A DNA stretch of 64,000 nucleotides from Pseudomonas tumuqii. Its GTDB lineage: Bacteria; Pseudomonadota; Gammaproteobacteria; Pseudomonadales; Pseudomonadaceae. The DNA lies in the NCBI RefSeq assembly GCF_013184545.1, contig NZ_JAAOJA010000002.1:434001-498000 (forward strand). The letters are read 5' to 3'. Numbering within the stretch: position 1 is the stretch's first letter; each line of letters starts with the position of its first letter. This document shows positions 56,208-64,000 of this stretch, piece by piece. The position numbers and the translations under genes were made by a program. The notes under the pieces were generated by a model that was not told the origin of the DNA, searched no databases, and was given only the letters and a program-made list of their open reading frames with translations.

Positions 56208-56750
56208 TTAGAGCGGTAGCACCAAGGGCAGCAGCCGGGCGGTGTTGCGTGCATCGGTCAGCGCCCGGTGTTGCTCGCCGCTGAATTGCAGGCCGGCCAG
56301 TTGCAGGGCGGTAGTGAGACCGACCGAACGGGGTAATTGGCGGGCTTCGGCAAAGCGGCGCTTGAGGTTGAGGTGGGGGATCTGGCTCAGGCAGCTGACC
56401 AACTGGCATTGCTGCCAGTCTTGCTCGAATTGACGGCGATCGTACTCGCCCCAGCTGGCCCAGCCGACCAGCTGCGGCTGATGATTCAGCAGCCAGTGCT
56501 CGAACTGCGGCCAGACGCTGGTCAGCGGCGCCGCGGCATCGACATCGGCCTGGCTGATATGGGTGAGTTCGCGGCAGAAACTGGTCAAGTGAGGTCGCCG
56601 TGCTGGACGCACGAAGCGCTGGAAGTGATCCACCTCATGACCGGCGGCGCTGACCAGGCTGGCGCCGATCTCGATGATTTCCATTTCTTCCAGTGGCCAT
56701 CCACCTTCTTCGGTGGTGGCTTCCAGGTCGACTACCAACCAATGTCCCAT
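56208..56750 (-). CDS. DEDDh 3'-5' exonuclease-family protein
   Basis: 180 residues with the DnaQ-like motifs: VDLEATTEE (Exo I, D7/E9), a middle [12 protein letters not shown] with the family aspartates, and [14 protein letters not shown] (Exo III, H165/D169). It belongs to the ERI1/KapD-like group, acting on short or structured RNA or DNA 3' ends; the natural substrate is unknown. The ATG at 56750 has GGAGGACTT directly upstream. Divergent from the dehydrogenase at 56946. Confidence 0.87.
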   Translation of the reverse strand: MGHWLVVDLEATTEEGGWPLEEMEIIEIGASLVSAAGHEVDHFQRFVRPARRPHLTSFCRELTHISQADVDAAAPLTSVWPQFEHWLLNHQPQLVGWASWGEYDRRQFEQDWQQCQLVSCLSQIPHLNLKRRFAEARQLPRSVGLTTALQLAGLQFSGEQHRALTDARNTARLLPLVLPL

Positions 56751-56945
56751 AAGTCCTCCGTTGTCTCGATAGATCGGTGTGTGAAGCTTTTCTGGCTCGC
56801 TAGCGGCCTGGCCGGGATACAAGGTCGGGCTGCATTCCTCAGTCTACGCGGCCCGGCCCAGCCTACACTTTGCAGTCGATGGCCATTCTCGGACAGTCTC
56901 CTAGAGCGCATGTTAGGCTGAGTATCCCTGAATTCGGAGGTGTGT

Positions 56946-57824
56946 ATGGCGAAGGTAGCCTTTATCGGGCTGGGCGTAATGGGTTATCCGATGGCGGGAC
57001 ACCTGGCTCGCAGCGGACATCAGGTGTGTGTCTATAACCGTACACCGGCCAAGGCGGCGCAGTGGTTGGCCGAGTTTGCCGGCAGCAGCGCGCCTACCCC
57101 GCGTGAGGCGGCCCAGGGTGCCGAGCTGGTGATGGTCTGCGTGGGTAATGACAATGACTTGCGCGGCGTGGTGCTGGGCGAAGATGGCGCGTTTGCCGGC
57201 ATGGCGCCGGGTGCTGTACTGGTCGATCACACCACCGCCTCGGCCGATGTCGCCCGTGAGTTGGCGGCCAGGGCCGACGAGTTGCAACTGGGTTTCCTCG
57301 ATGCGCCGGTATCCGGCGGTCAGGCCGGCGCGCAAAATGGTGCGCTGACGGTGATGGTGGGCGGCGCAGCGGATGTGTATGCGCGTGCCGAACCGGTGAT
57401 CCAGGCTTACGCCCGCATGGTGCGCTTGATGGGGGCGGCCGGCAGCGGGCAACTGACCAAGATGGTCAACCAGATCTGCATCGCCGGCCTGGTCCAGGGG
57501 TTGTCCGAGGCACTGCATTTCGCTCAGTGCGCGGGCCTGGACGCGCAAGGGGCGATGGAGGTGATCAGCAAGGGCGCCGCGCAATCCTGGCAATTGGAAA
57601 ACCGCCACCAGGCCATGTTGGCCGGTGAGTTCGATTTCGGTTTTGCCGTCGACTGGATGCGCAAGGATCTGTCGATCCTGCTCGAAGAGGCGCGGCACAA
57701 CGGCGCGCAACTGCCGGTCACGGCGCTGGTCGATCAGTTCTATGCCGATGTCCAGGCCATGGGCGGCGCGCGCTGGGATACGTCCAGCCTGATTGCCCGT
57801 CTGAAGGTGCCGAGCAAGCCTTGA
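56946..57824 (+). CDS. 3-Hydroxyisobutyrate dehydrogenase-family oxidoreductase
   Basis: 292 residues. NAD-binding AFIGLGVMGYPMAGHLARSGH, substrate-binding DAPVSGGQAGAQNG, catalytic Lys in GSGQLTKMVNQI, and the C-terminal KDLSILLEEAR. The family oxidises 3-hydroxyisobutyrate, L-serine, tartronate semialdehyde or similar beta-hydroxyacids with NAD(P). The position matches PAO1 PA1576. The ATG at 56946 has GGAGG at ideal spacing. Exact substrate not readable. Confidence 0.9.
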   Translation: MAKVAFIGLGVMGYPMAGHLARSGHQVCVYNRTPAKAAQWLAEFAGSSAPTPREAAQGAELVMVCVGNDNDLRGVVLGEDGAFAGMAPGAVLVDHTTASADVARELAARADELQLGFLDAPVSGGQAGAQNGALTVMVGGAADVYARAEPVIQAYARMVRLMGAAGSGQLTKMVNQICIAGLVQGLSEALHFAQCAGLDAQGAMEVISKGAAQSWQLENRHQAMLAGEFDFGFAVDWMRKDLSILLEEARHNGAQLPVTALVDQFYADVQAMGGARWDTSSLIARLKVPSKP

Positions 57825-57970
57825 CCAGCTTCGACCTGCAAGACGCCGACGTACTTGGCCATGTCCAGCCTGGTGATGTCGAGTGTTGGGCTGGGATGCC
57901 CGGCGGGCGCCGGTCCGGGTAAAATCGCTGGAGCGTCCCGCTGTTCCGATTATTTCGAGGTTGTGCCGTC

Positions 57971-58231
57971 ATGCAATGCCGTGCTGGATGTGGTGCCTGT
58001 TGTATTGCTCCTTCGATCAGCTCTCCTATCCCCGGTATGCCGCACGGCAAGGCGGCGGGCGAGCGCTGCATGCAGCTGTCCGCGGATAATTATTGTGGCC
58101 TGTTCGGTAAGCCGGAGCGACCGGCGGTGTGCTCGGCGTTTATGCCGGAGCCGGATGTCTGCGGTGCTAGCAATGAAGAGGCGATCCAGCTGCTAGGCTG
58201 GCTGGAGCAGCAGACCTCTCTGGCGAGCTGA
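57971..58231 (+). CDS. YkgJ-family cysteine-cluster protein (86 aa)
   Basis: 86 residues starting MQCRAGCGACCIAPSI with the CxxxCxxCC cluster (C3, C7, C10, C11), then RCMQLSADNYCGLFG and RPAVCSAFMPEPDVCG. Family role unknown; metal or Fe-S binding is probable. This is a shorter branch than the 123-residue member at 7504-7875. It runs into the START-domain gene 27 nt later, possibly one operon. Confidence 0.85.
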   Translation: MQCRAGCGACCIAPSISSPIPGMPHGKAAGERCMQLSADNYCGLFGKPERPAVCSAFMPEPDVCGASNEEAIQLLGWLEQQTSLAS

Positions 58232-58258
58232 GTGAGCGGTCGAGGCGAGAGGCTGGCA

Positions 58259-58915
58259 ATGGTGAAGTCGTTGACGGGCATGCTTTTATGCGCCGGCGCG
58301 TTGCTGGCGGCGGTCGGTCCCTTGCAGGCCGAGGACTGGCGCCTGGTCAAGGACCAGGCGGGGATCCAGGTGTTCCTGAGCAAGGTGCCGGGTTCAAAGT
58401 ACCAGGCGTATCGCGGCGTCGTCAGGCTGCAGACGGATATGCCGACCTTGTTGGCGTTGCAGGAGGATGTCGGCGGGTCCTGCGCCTGGATCTATGCGTG
58501 CCAAGAGCAAAAGCTGCTCAAGCACGAGGGTGCGCAGAGCTGGATCTATAGCCGCTTCACTATGCCGTGGCCGGTCAGGCCGCGCGATGCAGTATTGCGG
58601 GTGACCACCCGGCAAGGTGCCGATGGCAGTGTCACCCGTATCCTCAGCGGGGTCGCCGCTTACCTCCCGGAGCAGAAGGGCTGGGTGCGGGTGAGCAAGG
58701 TCGAAGGTTATTGGGCGTTTATCCCGAAAGCGGCGGGTGAGGTCGAGGTGATTTACCAGATGCATAGCGAGCCGGGAGGCAGTGTGCCGTCCTGGCTGGC
58801 CGGTAGTTTTGTAGTGGATGCGCCTTACAACACGCTCGAAGCGCTGCGGCGGCGAGTCATTCACCCGGTGAATGACTCGGATGTAAAAAAGGCTGCCAGT
58901 GGCAGCCTTTTTTAG
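58259..58915 (+). CDS. Secreted START-domain protein, with the terminator inside its last codons
   Basis: 218 residues. Signal peptide about 1-24 (LLCAGALLAAVGPLQA), then a START/SRPBCC fold: WRLVKDQAGIQVFLSKVPGSKYQAYRGV, SWIYSRFTMPWPVRPRDAVLRVTT and YQMHSEPGGSVPSWLAGSFV. START domains bind lipids or sterols; in gammaproteobacteria such periplasmic proteins lack a known ligand. The final nine codons (KKAASGSLF) and the stop are the hairpin and T run of a Rho-independent terminator. The GTG at 58232 is an alternative start, but the ATG at 58259 has GAGAGG and puts the signal peptide at the N-terminus. Confidence 0.85.
   Translation: MVKSLTGMLLCAGALLAAVGPLQAEDWRLVKDQAGIQVFLSKVPGSKYQAYRGVVRLQTDMPTLLALQEDVGGSCAWIYACQEQKLLKHEGAQSWIYSRFTMPWPVRPRDAVLRVTTRQGADGSVTRILSGVAAYLPEQKGWVRVSKVEGYWAFIPKAAGEVEVIYQMHSEPGGSVPSWLAGSFVVDAPYNTLEALRRRVIHPVNDSDVKKAASGSLF
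58885..58912. terminator. Bidirectional terminator overlapping the START-gene coding end
   Basis: GGCTGCC and its complement (58891-58897 with 58901-58907) around AGT, with six A before and five to six T after. The TAG stop follows at 58913-58915. It also lies 22 nt beyond the gltA stop on the minus strand. Confidence 0.92.
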
Positions 58916-58936
58916 TGCATCGATGAAGCCCGAAGC

Positions 58937-60211
58937 TTATTTCTTCAGGTCACGCTGCGTGTAGCCGGTGTACAGCTGGCGCGGGCGGCCAATCTTGTAC
59001 GGGCTGGAGAGCATTTCTTTCCAGTGCGAGATCCAGCCGACGGTCCGCGCCAGGGCGAAGATCACGGTGAACATGCTGGTCGGAATGCCGATCGCCTTGA
59101 GGATGATGCCCGAATAGAAATCGACGTTCGGGTACAGCGAGCGCTCGATGAAGTACGGATCGGTCAGGGCAATCTCTTCCAGGCGCATGGCCAGTTCCAG
59201 CTGCGGATCATCGGTGATGCCCAGTTCTTTCAGGACTTCATCGCAGGTCTGCTTCATTACGGTGGCGCGCGGATCGCGGTTTTTATAGACGCGGTGACCA
59301 AAGCCCATCAGCTTGAACGGGTCGTCCTTGTCCTTCGCCTTGGCGATAAAGACGTCGATGTTCGACACGTCGCCGATCTCATCCAGCATCGCCAGTACTG
59401 CTTCGTTGGCGCCACCGTGGGCCGGGCCCCAGAGTGCGGCGATACCGGCGGCGATGCAGGCGAACGGGTTGGCGCCCGAGGAACCGGCCAGACGGACGGT
59501 CGATGTCGAGGCGTTCTGCTCGTGGTCGGCGTGGAGGATGAAGATCTTGTCCATCGCCTTGGCCAGCACCGGGCTGATCGGTTTGATCTCGCACGGGGTG
59601 TTGAACATCATGTGCAGGAAGTTTTCCGCGTAGTTCAGGTCGTTACGCGGGTACATCATCGGCTGACCCATGGAGTACTTGTAGGTCATGGCGGCGATGG
59701 TCGGCATCTTGGCGACCAGGCGCATGGCCGATACTTCGCGGTGATGCGGGTTCTTGATGTCCAGGGAGTCGTGATAGAAGGCGGAAAGAGCGCCAACCAC
59801 GCCGCACATGATGGCCATCGGGTGGGCATCGCGGCGGAAGCCGTTGAAAAAGGTCTTCAGTTGCTCATGAACCATGGTGTGGTTCTTGATGGTGCTGACG
59901 AACTTGGCCTTTTCTTCTGCATTAGGCAATTCGCCGTTGAGCAGCAGGTAGCAGGTTTCCAGGTAATCCGATTGCTCTGCCAGCTGCTCGATGGGGTAGC
60001 CACGGTGCAGCAGAATGCCCTGGTCACCATCAATATAGGTGATCTTCGACTCGCACGAAGCCGTGGACATAAAGCCAGGATCAAAAGTGAAACGGCCCGT
60101 GGCGGTTAAGCCCCGCACGTCAATTACATCGGGACCAACGGTGCCGGTTAAAATGGGCAGCTCGACGGGGGCTGCGCCCTCGATGATCAACTGCGCTTTT
60201 TTGTCAGCCAT
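58937..60211 (-). CDS. gltA: Citrate synthase (type II)
   Basis: 424 residues. Catalytic His in [12 protein letters not shown], His/Arg in [14 protein letters not shown] and Asp in [10 protein letters not shown]. It belongs to the long, NADH-inhibited hexameric type of gram-negative bacteria. The ATG at 60211 ([12 protein letters not shown]) follows TAGGAGG. Divergent from sdhCDAB as in most pseudomonads, sharing a 383-nt regulatory region. Confidence 0.98.
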   Translation of the reverse strand: MADKKAQLIIEGAAPVELPILTGTVGPDVIDVRGLTATGRFTFDPGFMSTASCESKITYIDGDQGILLHRGYPIEQLAEQSDYLETCYLLLNGELPNAEEKAKFVSTIKNHTMVHEQLKTFFNGFRRDAHPMAIMCGVVGALSAFYHDSLDIKNPHHREVSAMRLVAKMPTIAAMTYKYSMGQPMMYPRNDLNYAENFLHMMFNTPCEIKPISPVLAKAMDKIFILHADHEQNASTSTVRLAGSSGANPFACIAAGIAALWGPAHGGANEAVLAMLDEIGDVSNIDVFIAKAKDKDDPFKLMGFGHRVYKNRDPRATVMKQTCDEVLKELGITDDPQLELAMRLEEIALTDPYFIERSLYPNVDFYSGIILKAIGIPTSMFTVIFALARTVGWISHWKEMLSSPYKIGRPRQLYTGYTQRDLKK

Positions 60212-60410
60212 GTGTGGCCTCCTAGTTATGCTTGAAATCATCTGACGGCCCCCCACGCAGGGCCCGCATCACTATAGTGAGATAAATTTGAAAGTCAATT
60301 TGGGAAAACCCAGGCGGCAGAAGGGTTTGCGGGCTGTTTTTTGCAAAAAATGGCGCTGTTTACGCCATTTGTATTAGGTGTGCAATGAGCCTTTAGGTGC
60401 AGGCCTTTGC

Positions 60411-60462
60411 GTTGTCAATAGCGACCTATTTCGTTGTCATTAGCGACCTAACTGTCTATACT
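60411..60462 (+). promoter_or_regulatory. sdhC promoter (TTGTCA-17-TATACT) within a tandem direct repeat
   Basis: -35 TTGTCA at 60434-60439, a 17-bp spacer, and -10 TATACT at 60457-60462. The -35 is inside the second copy of an 18-bp direct repeat, GTTGTCA(A/T)TAGCGACCTA, at 60411-60428 and 60433-60450. The copies match at 17 of 18 positions and start 22 bp apart, two helical turns. A regulator binding this repeat would cover the -35. Predicted start near 60469. Confidence 0.78.
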
Positions 60463-60472
60463 CTGCGCCCGG

Positions 60473-60575
60473 CCACCAAGGGCTCTGAGCCCTCATTCTG
60501 GTGGTTGTCACTCCTTGGGTGATGGGTACCTGACCAGTGCACTTCCCGACAACTTTGCCCTGATAGTTAGGGCTC
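60473..60575 (+). promoter_or_regulatory. Structured 5' leader of sdhCDAB with repeated AGGGCTC/GAGCCCT elements
   Basis: CCACCA (60473-60478) pairs with TGGTGG (60499-60504), and inside it AGGGCTC (60479-60485) pairs with GAGCCCT (60487-60493). A second AGGGCTC sits at 60569-60575, 20 nt before the GTG of sdhC, and could pair with the same GAGCCCT or locally with GCCCT (60557-60561). The leader thus has a choice of folds near the translation start. No known riboswitch class was recognised. Confidence 0.5.
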
Positions 60576-60594
60576 TCAGTGTGATAAAAAAGCC

Positions 60595-60969
60595 GTGAAT
60601 AGCCAACGACCTGTAAACCTCGACCTTAGGACTATCAAACTCCCAGTCACCGCTTACACGTCCATTCTTCACCGTATCTCCGGTGTCATTCTCTTCGTCG
60701 GCATTGCCGTGCTGCTTTATGGGCTCGACAAGTCGCTGGCATCAGAGGAAGGCTTCGCCGAGGTGAAAGAATGCCTGACCAGCCCGCTGGCCAAATTCGT
60801 GATCTGGGGATTGCTGTCCGCTCTGCTTTACCACTTGGTGGCCGGAGTACGCCACTTGATCATGGACATGGGCATCGGTGAGACGCTGGAAGGCGGCAAG
60901 CTGGGCTCGCAAATCGTTCTCGTCGTTTCGGCGGTCGTGATCGTATTGGTGGGGGTGTGGATATGGTAA
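60595..60969 (+). CDS. sdhC: Succinate dehydrogenase cytochrome b556 subunit SdhC (GTG start)
   Basis: 124 residues and three membrane helices. Haem- and quinone-site segments SILHRISGVILF (His) and LLYHLVAGVRHLIMD (His) are present. It anchors complex II in the inner membrane. The GTG at 60595 (MNSQRPVNLDLRTIKLP) is the only fitting start; the ribosome site is weak. The stop overlaps sdhD by seven bases. Confidence 0.94.
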   Translation: MNSQRPVNLDLRTIKLPVTAYTSILHRISGVILFVGIAVLLYGLDKSLASEEGFAEVKECLTSPLAKFVIWGLLSALLYHLVAGVRHLIMDMGIGETLEGGKLGSQIVLVVSAVVIVLVGVWIW

Positions 60970-61331
60970 CCAACGTCACGAACTTCTCGCGTTCAGGTCT
61001 TTATGACTGGATGGCACAGCGTGTGTCGGCAGTCGTTCTCGCGGCTTATGTAGTGTTTTTGCTGGGTTATATAGTTGCTAATCCCGGCATGGGTTATGCC
61101 GAATGGCATGCTCTGTTCTCCAATAACGCAATGCGCATTTTCAGCCTGCTGACTCTGGTGGCGCTCAGCGCTCACGCCTGGGTCGGTATGTGGACGATTT
61201 CCACCGACTACCTGACGCCGATGGCGCTGGGTAAGTGGGCGACTGGCGTGCGTTTCCTGTTCCAGGCCGCGTGTGGCATTGCCATGTTCACGTTCTTCGT
61301 CTGGGGCGTGCAGATTTTTTGGGGTAACTGA
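60963..61331 (+). CDS. sdhD: Succinate dehydrogenase membrane anchor SdhD
   Basis: 122 residues, three helices, with the conserved DWMAQRVSAVVLAAY and LSAHAWVGMWTISTDYL (haem His). With SdhC it carries haem b and the ubiquinone site. The ATG at 60963 gives MVTNVTNFSRSGLYDW, as in other pseudomonads, and overlaps sdhC by seven bases. sdhD in P. aeruginosa is a target of the iron-responsive PrrF sRNAs; whether that holds here is untested. Confidence 0.95.
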   Translation: MVTNVTNFSRSGLYDWMAQRVSAVVLAAYVVFLLGYIVANPGMGYAEWHALFSNNAMRIFSLLTLVALSAHAWVGMWTISTDYLTPMALGKWATGVRFLFQAACGIAMFTFFVWGVQIFWGN

Positions 61332-61334
61332 TTC

Positions 61335-63104
61335 ATGACTATTCGTACTCTTTCTTATGACGCCATCATCGTTGGTGGCGGCGGCGCGGGTATGCGTGCT
61401 GCGCTGCAGTTGGCTCAAGGCGGCCACAAGACCGCTGTAGTCACCAAGGTGTTTCCGACCCGTTCGCACACTGTTTCCGCCCAGGGTGGCATTACTTGCG
61501 CCATCGCTTCGGCCGATCCAAACGACGATTGGCGCTGGCACATGTACGACACCGTCAAGGGTTCCGACTATATCGGTGACCAGGACGCTATCGAGTACAT
61601 GTGTTCCGTAGGTCCGGAAGCTGTGTTCGAGCTGGAACACATGGGGCTGCCATTTTCCCGTACCGAGCAAGGCCGCATCTATCAGCGTCCGTTCGGCGGT
61701 CAGTCCAAGGACTTCGGTAAGGGTGGCCAGGCCGCTCGTACCTGTGCCGCCGCCGACCGTACCGGTCACGCCCTGCTGCACACCCTGTATCAGGCCAACC
61801 TCAAGGCTGGCACCTCGTTTCTCAACGAGTGGTACGCGGTCGATCTGGTGAAGAACCAGGATGGCGCCATCGTCGGCGTGATCGCGATCTGTCTGGAAAA
61901 CGGCGAGACCGTGTATATCCGTTCCAAGGCCGTGGTTCTGGCTACTGGCGGTGCCGGTCGCATCTACGCCTCCACCACCAACGCGCTGATCAACACCGGT
62001 GACGGCATCGGCATGGCCCTGCGTGCCGGCGTACCGGTGCAAGACATCGAAATGTGGCAGTTCCACCCAACCGGCATCGCCGGAGCCGGTGTACTGGTGA
62101 CCGAGGGTTGCCGTGGTGAAGGTGGCTATCTGATCAACAAGCATGGCGAACGTTTCATGGAACGCTATGCGCCGAACGCCAAAGACCTGGCTGGCCGCGA
62201 CGTGGTTGCGCGCTCCATGGTCAAGGAAATCATCGCCGGCAACGGCTGTGGTCCGGATGGCGATCACGTCATGCTCAAGCTCGACCACCTTGGCGAAGAC
62301 GTGCTGCACAGCCGTCTGCCGGGCATCTGTGAGCTGTCCAAGACCTTCGCGCATGTCGATCCGGTGGTTGCGCCGGTTCCGGTCGTACCGACCTGCCACT
62401 ACATGATGGGCGGCGTGCCGACCAACATCCATGGCCAGGCCATCACCCAGGACGCCAACGGCAACGACAAGATCATCGATGGGCTGTTTGCCGTCGGTGA
62501 AGTGGCCTGCGTGTCGGTGCACGGTGCCAACCGTCTGGGCGGCAACTCGCTGCTCGACCTGGTGGTGTTCGGCCGTGCGGCCGGCATCCACCTGGAAAAA
62601 GCGCTGAAAGAAGGCGTGGAAGTCCGTGGTGCCAGCGAAACCGATATCGAGCAGTCGCTCAAGCGGCTGTCCGGGGTCAACGAACGCACCACCGGCGAAG
62701 ACGTAGCGCCGCTGCGTAAAGAGCTGCAAACCTGCATGCAGAACTACTTCGGCGTGTTCCGTACCGGCGAATACATGCAGAAGGGCATCGAGCAACTGGC
62801 CGGCCTGCGTGAGCGGATCGCGACCGTCAAGATCGCCGACAAGAGCCAGGCGTTCAACACGGCGCGTATCGAAGCGCTGGAACTGCAAAACCTTCTCGAA
62901 GTGGCGGAAGCCACCGCTATCGCCGCCGAGGTTCGTAAAGAATCCCGTGGTGCCCATGCCCGCGAAGACTTCGAGGATCGCGATGACGAGAACTGGTTGT
63001 GCCATTCCCTGTACTTCCCGGGTGAAAAGCGTGTGACCAAACGTGCAGTCAACTTCTCGCCGAAGACAGTTCCGACGTTTGAACCCATGGTTCGGACTTA
63101 TTAA
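61335..63104 (+). CDS. sdhA: Succinate dehydrogenase flavoprotein subunit SdhA
   Basis: 589 residues. FAD-binding [16 protein letters not shown], covalent FAD His in [12 protein letters not shown], and [29 protein letters not shown]. It oxidises succinate to fumarate. The ATG at 61335 begins four nt after the sdhD stop region. The C-terminus ends FEPMVRTY, as normal. Confidence 0.98.
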   Translation: MTIRTLSYDAIIVGGGGAGMRAALQLAQGGHKTAVVTKVFPTRSHTVSAQGGITCAIASADPNDDWRWHMYDTVKGSDYIGDQDAIEYMCSVGPEAVFELEHMGLPFSRTEQGRIYQRPFGGQSKDFGKGGQAARTCAAADRTGHALLHTLYQANLKAGTSFLNEWYAVDLVKNQDGAIVGVIAICLENGETVYIRSKAVVLATGGAGRIYASTTNALINTGDGIGMALRAGVPVQDIEMWQFHPTGIAGAGVLVTEGCRGEGGYLINKHGERFMERYAPNAKDLAGRDVVARSMVKEIIAGNGCGPDGDHVMLKLDHLGEDVLHSRLPGICELSKTFAHVDPVVAPVPVVPTCHYMMGGVPTNIHGQAITQDANGNDKIIDGLFAVGEVACVSVHGANRLGGNSLLDLVVFGRAAGIHLEKALKEGVEVRGASETDIEQSLKRLSGVNERTTGEDVAPLRKELQTCMQNYFGVFRTGEYMQKGIEQLAGLRERIATVKIADKSQAFNTARIEALELQNLLEVAEATAIAAEVRKESRGAHAREDFEDRDDENWLCHSLYFPGEKRVTKRAVNFSPKTVPTFEPMVRTY

Positions 63105-63115
63105 GGATGGCTGAT

Positions 63116-63820
63116 ATGTTGCAAGTCAGTGTTTATCGCTACAACCCGGAGCAGGATGCTGCGCCGTTCATGCAGGACTTCCAGGTCGATACCGGCGGCA
63201 AGGACATCATGGTCCTCGACGTGCTGGCCTTGATCAAGGAACAGGATGAGGGCTTCTCCTACCGTCGCTCCTGCCGTGAAGGCGTGTGTGGTTCCGACGG
63301 CATGAATATCAACGGCAAGAATGGCCTGGCCTGCATCACCCCGCTGTCGGCGGTGGTGAAGGGCGGCAAGCTGGTGATTCGTCCTTTGCCGGGATTGCCG
63401 GTCATTCGTGACCTGGTCGTCGATATGAGCATCTTCTACAAGCAATACGAAAAGGTGCAGCCGTACCTGCAGAACGATACGCCGGCTCCGGCCATCGAAC
63501 GTCTGCAAACGCCGGAAGAGCGCGAGAAGCTGGATGGCCTCTACGAGTGCATCCTGTGTGCTTGCTGTTCGACCAGTTGCCCATCGTTCTGGTGGAATCC
63601 GGACAAGTTCCTCGGTCCCGCTGCGTTGCTGCAGGCCTATCGTTTCCTGGCCGACAGCCGCGACACCAAGACCGAAGAGCGTCTGGCTGCATTGGACGAC
63701 CCGTTCAGCGTGTTCCGTTGCCGCGGCATCATGAACTGCGTGAATGTTTGCCCTAAAGGTCTCAATCCGACCAAGGCGATCGGCCACGTACGCAACATGC
63801 TGTTGCAGAGCGGTATCTGA
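63116..63820 (+). CDS. sdhB: Succinate dehydrogenase iron-sulfur subunit SdhB
   Basis: 234 residues. [2Fe-2S] ligands in SCREGVCGSDG and GLACIT; [4Fe-4S] and [3Fe-4S] ligands in CILCACCSTSCPSFWW and CVNVCPKGLNP. It passes electrons from FAD to ubiquinone. I chose the ATG at 63116 (MLQVSVYRYNPEQ), since AAGGA then lies nine bases upstream; an ATG at 63107 has it one base away. Last gene seen of sdhCDAB. Confidence 0.97.
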   Translation: MLQVSVYRYNPEQDAAPFMQDFQVDTGGKDIMVLDVLALIKEQDEGFSYRRSCREGVCGSDGMNINGKNGLACITPLSAVVKGGKLVIRPLPGLPVIRDLVVDMSIFYKQYEKVQPYLQNDTPAPAIERLQTPEEREKLDGLYECILCACCSTSCPSFWWNPDKFLGPAALLQAYRFLADSRDTKTEERLAALDDPFSVFRCRGIMNCVNVCPKGLNPTKAIGHVRNMLLQSGI

Positions 63821-63842
63821 TTCAAAGCTTTACCTGTGACAC

Positions 63843-63874
63843 CTGCGACGCCTGGCTTGAAGCCAGCGTCGCAG
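63843..63874 (+). terminator. Long hairpin after sdhB
   Basis: CTGCGACG plus CTGGCTT pair with AAGCCAG plus CGTCGCAG (one bulged C), giving 15 base pairs. No T run follows, so it is more probably a processing or partial termination site between sdhB and sucA. Confidence 0.55.
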
Positions 63875-63920
63875 TCTAGCCAGGGCTGCAGCTCACAAAG
63901 CAGTGGCTCTAACTTTGAAA

Positions 63921-64000
63921 AATATGACGACCAGCAGGGGCATCCGGGCTGGTGCCCGGACTATCTGCGGGATCCGTGGTGGCTTTACCGAAGTCGCTGC
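63921..64000 (+). ncRNA. Probable start of the sucA-II RNA leader (cut by window edge)
   Basis: The order sdhB then sucA is expected next, and pseudomonads carry a conserved structured motif (sucA-II) just ahead of sucA. Here a hairpin CCGGGC-TGGT-GCCCGG (63944-63959) follows the conserved-looking segment ATGACGACCAGCAGGGG. The sucA start itself is outside the window. Assignment rests on position and recalled conservation, not on an alignment. Confidence 0.45.

Noticed and set aside
63836..64000. Open frame after sdhB reading to the window edge
   Set aside because: It starts on a GTG with no ribosome site and coincides with hairpins expected of the sucA leader; the translation has no family character.

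Overview
The window reads as a chromosomal segment of a Pseudomonas (Gammaproteobacteria). It is GC-rich and dense in genes. It carries the tyrA-aroA fusion, the serC-pheA-hisC-tyrA/aroA-cmk-rpsA run, the cyaB type of MASE2 adenylate cyclase, the mupP-ubiG pair and the gltA/sdhCDAB divergon, all typical of that genus. Gene order follows P. aeruginosa PAO1 in two blocks as I remember it: PA3219 down to PA3162 (about 0.7-36.6 kb) and PA1561 to PA1584 (about 40.3-63.8 kb). An ice-binding protein gene and some gene-content differences point to a non-aeruginosa, possibly cold-habitat, species. Locus comparisons are from memory and no search was run.

Layout. 0-2.6 kb: an AraC regulator cut by the left edge, then a predicted PhoB-controlled lipid-remodelling pair (PlcP phospholipase plus Agt glycosyltransferase) behind PHO-box half-sites spaced 11 bp apart. 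2.7-8.7 kb: cyaB, an Mpo1-like protein, an AraC/OruR-type regulator, trkH, a YkgJ-type cysteine-cluster protein and a nitroreductase. 8.8-12.2 kb: a Cpx envelope-stress cluster (membrane coiled-coil protein, cpxR, a CpxR-box-like site, a cpxP/spy-like gene, a terminator, then the sensor kinase) and yciI. 12.5-19.1 kb: trpH, yciO, an orphan PA2779-type protein, trpS, scpA-scpB and rluB, which has a repetitive basic tail. 19.1-25.4 kb: a diguanylate cyclase, yciK, mupP, ubiG, and divergent methylthioadenosine deaminase and mtnA. 25.6-36.6 kb: gyrA, serC, pheA, hisC, tyrA-aroA, cmk and rpsA, a head-to-tail block with 1-4 nt overlaps.

36.6-40.3 kb is the accessory-looking interval. It holds a cyclic-nucleotide-binding-fold protein without a DNA-binding domain and a secreted protein with two Ig-like domains and a DUF3494 ice-binding domain, flanked by two AT-richer spacers of 700-830 nt. 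It sits where the two PAO1-like blocks are joined, and ihfB, the usual neighbour of rpsA, is not there.

40.3-58.9 kb: aer-type aerotaxis receptor, acnA, rlmM, tusA, a MATE pump with a DUF3080 lipoprotein, pdxB, a PA1571-type small protein, an ATP-NAD kinase, a DCC-family protein, an MsbA-like exporter tail to tail with rhtA, ppnP, an exonuclease, a 3-hydroxyisobutyrate-dehydrogenase-like enzyme, a second YkgJ protein and a START-domain protein whose last codons are its own terminator. 58.9-64 kb: gltA divergent from sdhCDAB, with a clear sigma70 promoter inside a 22-bp-spaced direct repeat and a structured leader. The window stops in what is probably the structured leader of sucA.

No rRNA, tRNA, CRISPR array, insertion sequence or prophage was found. 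Dispersed palindromic repeats occur in several intergenic gaps.
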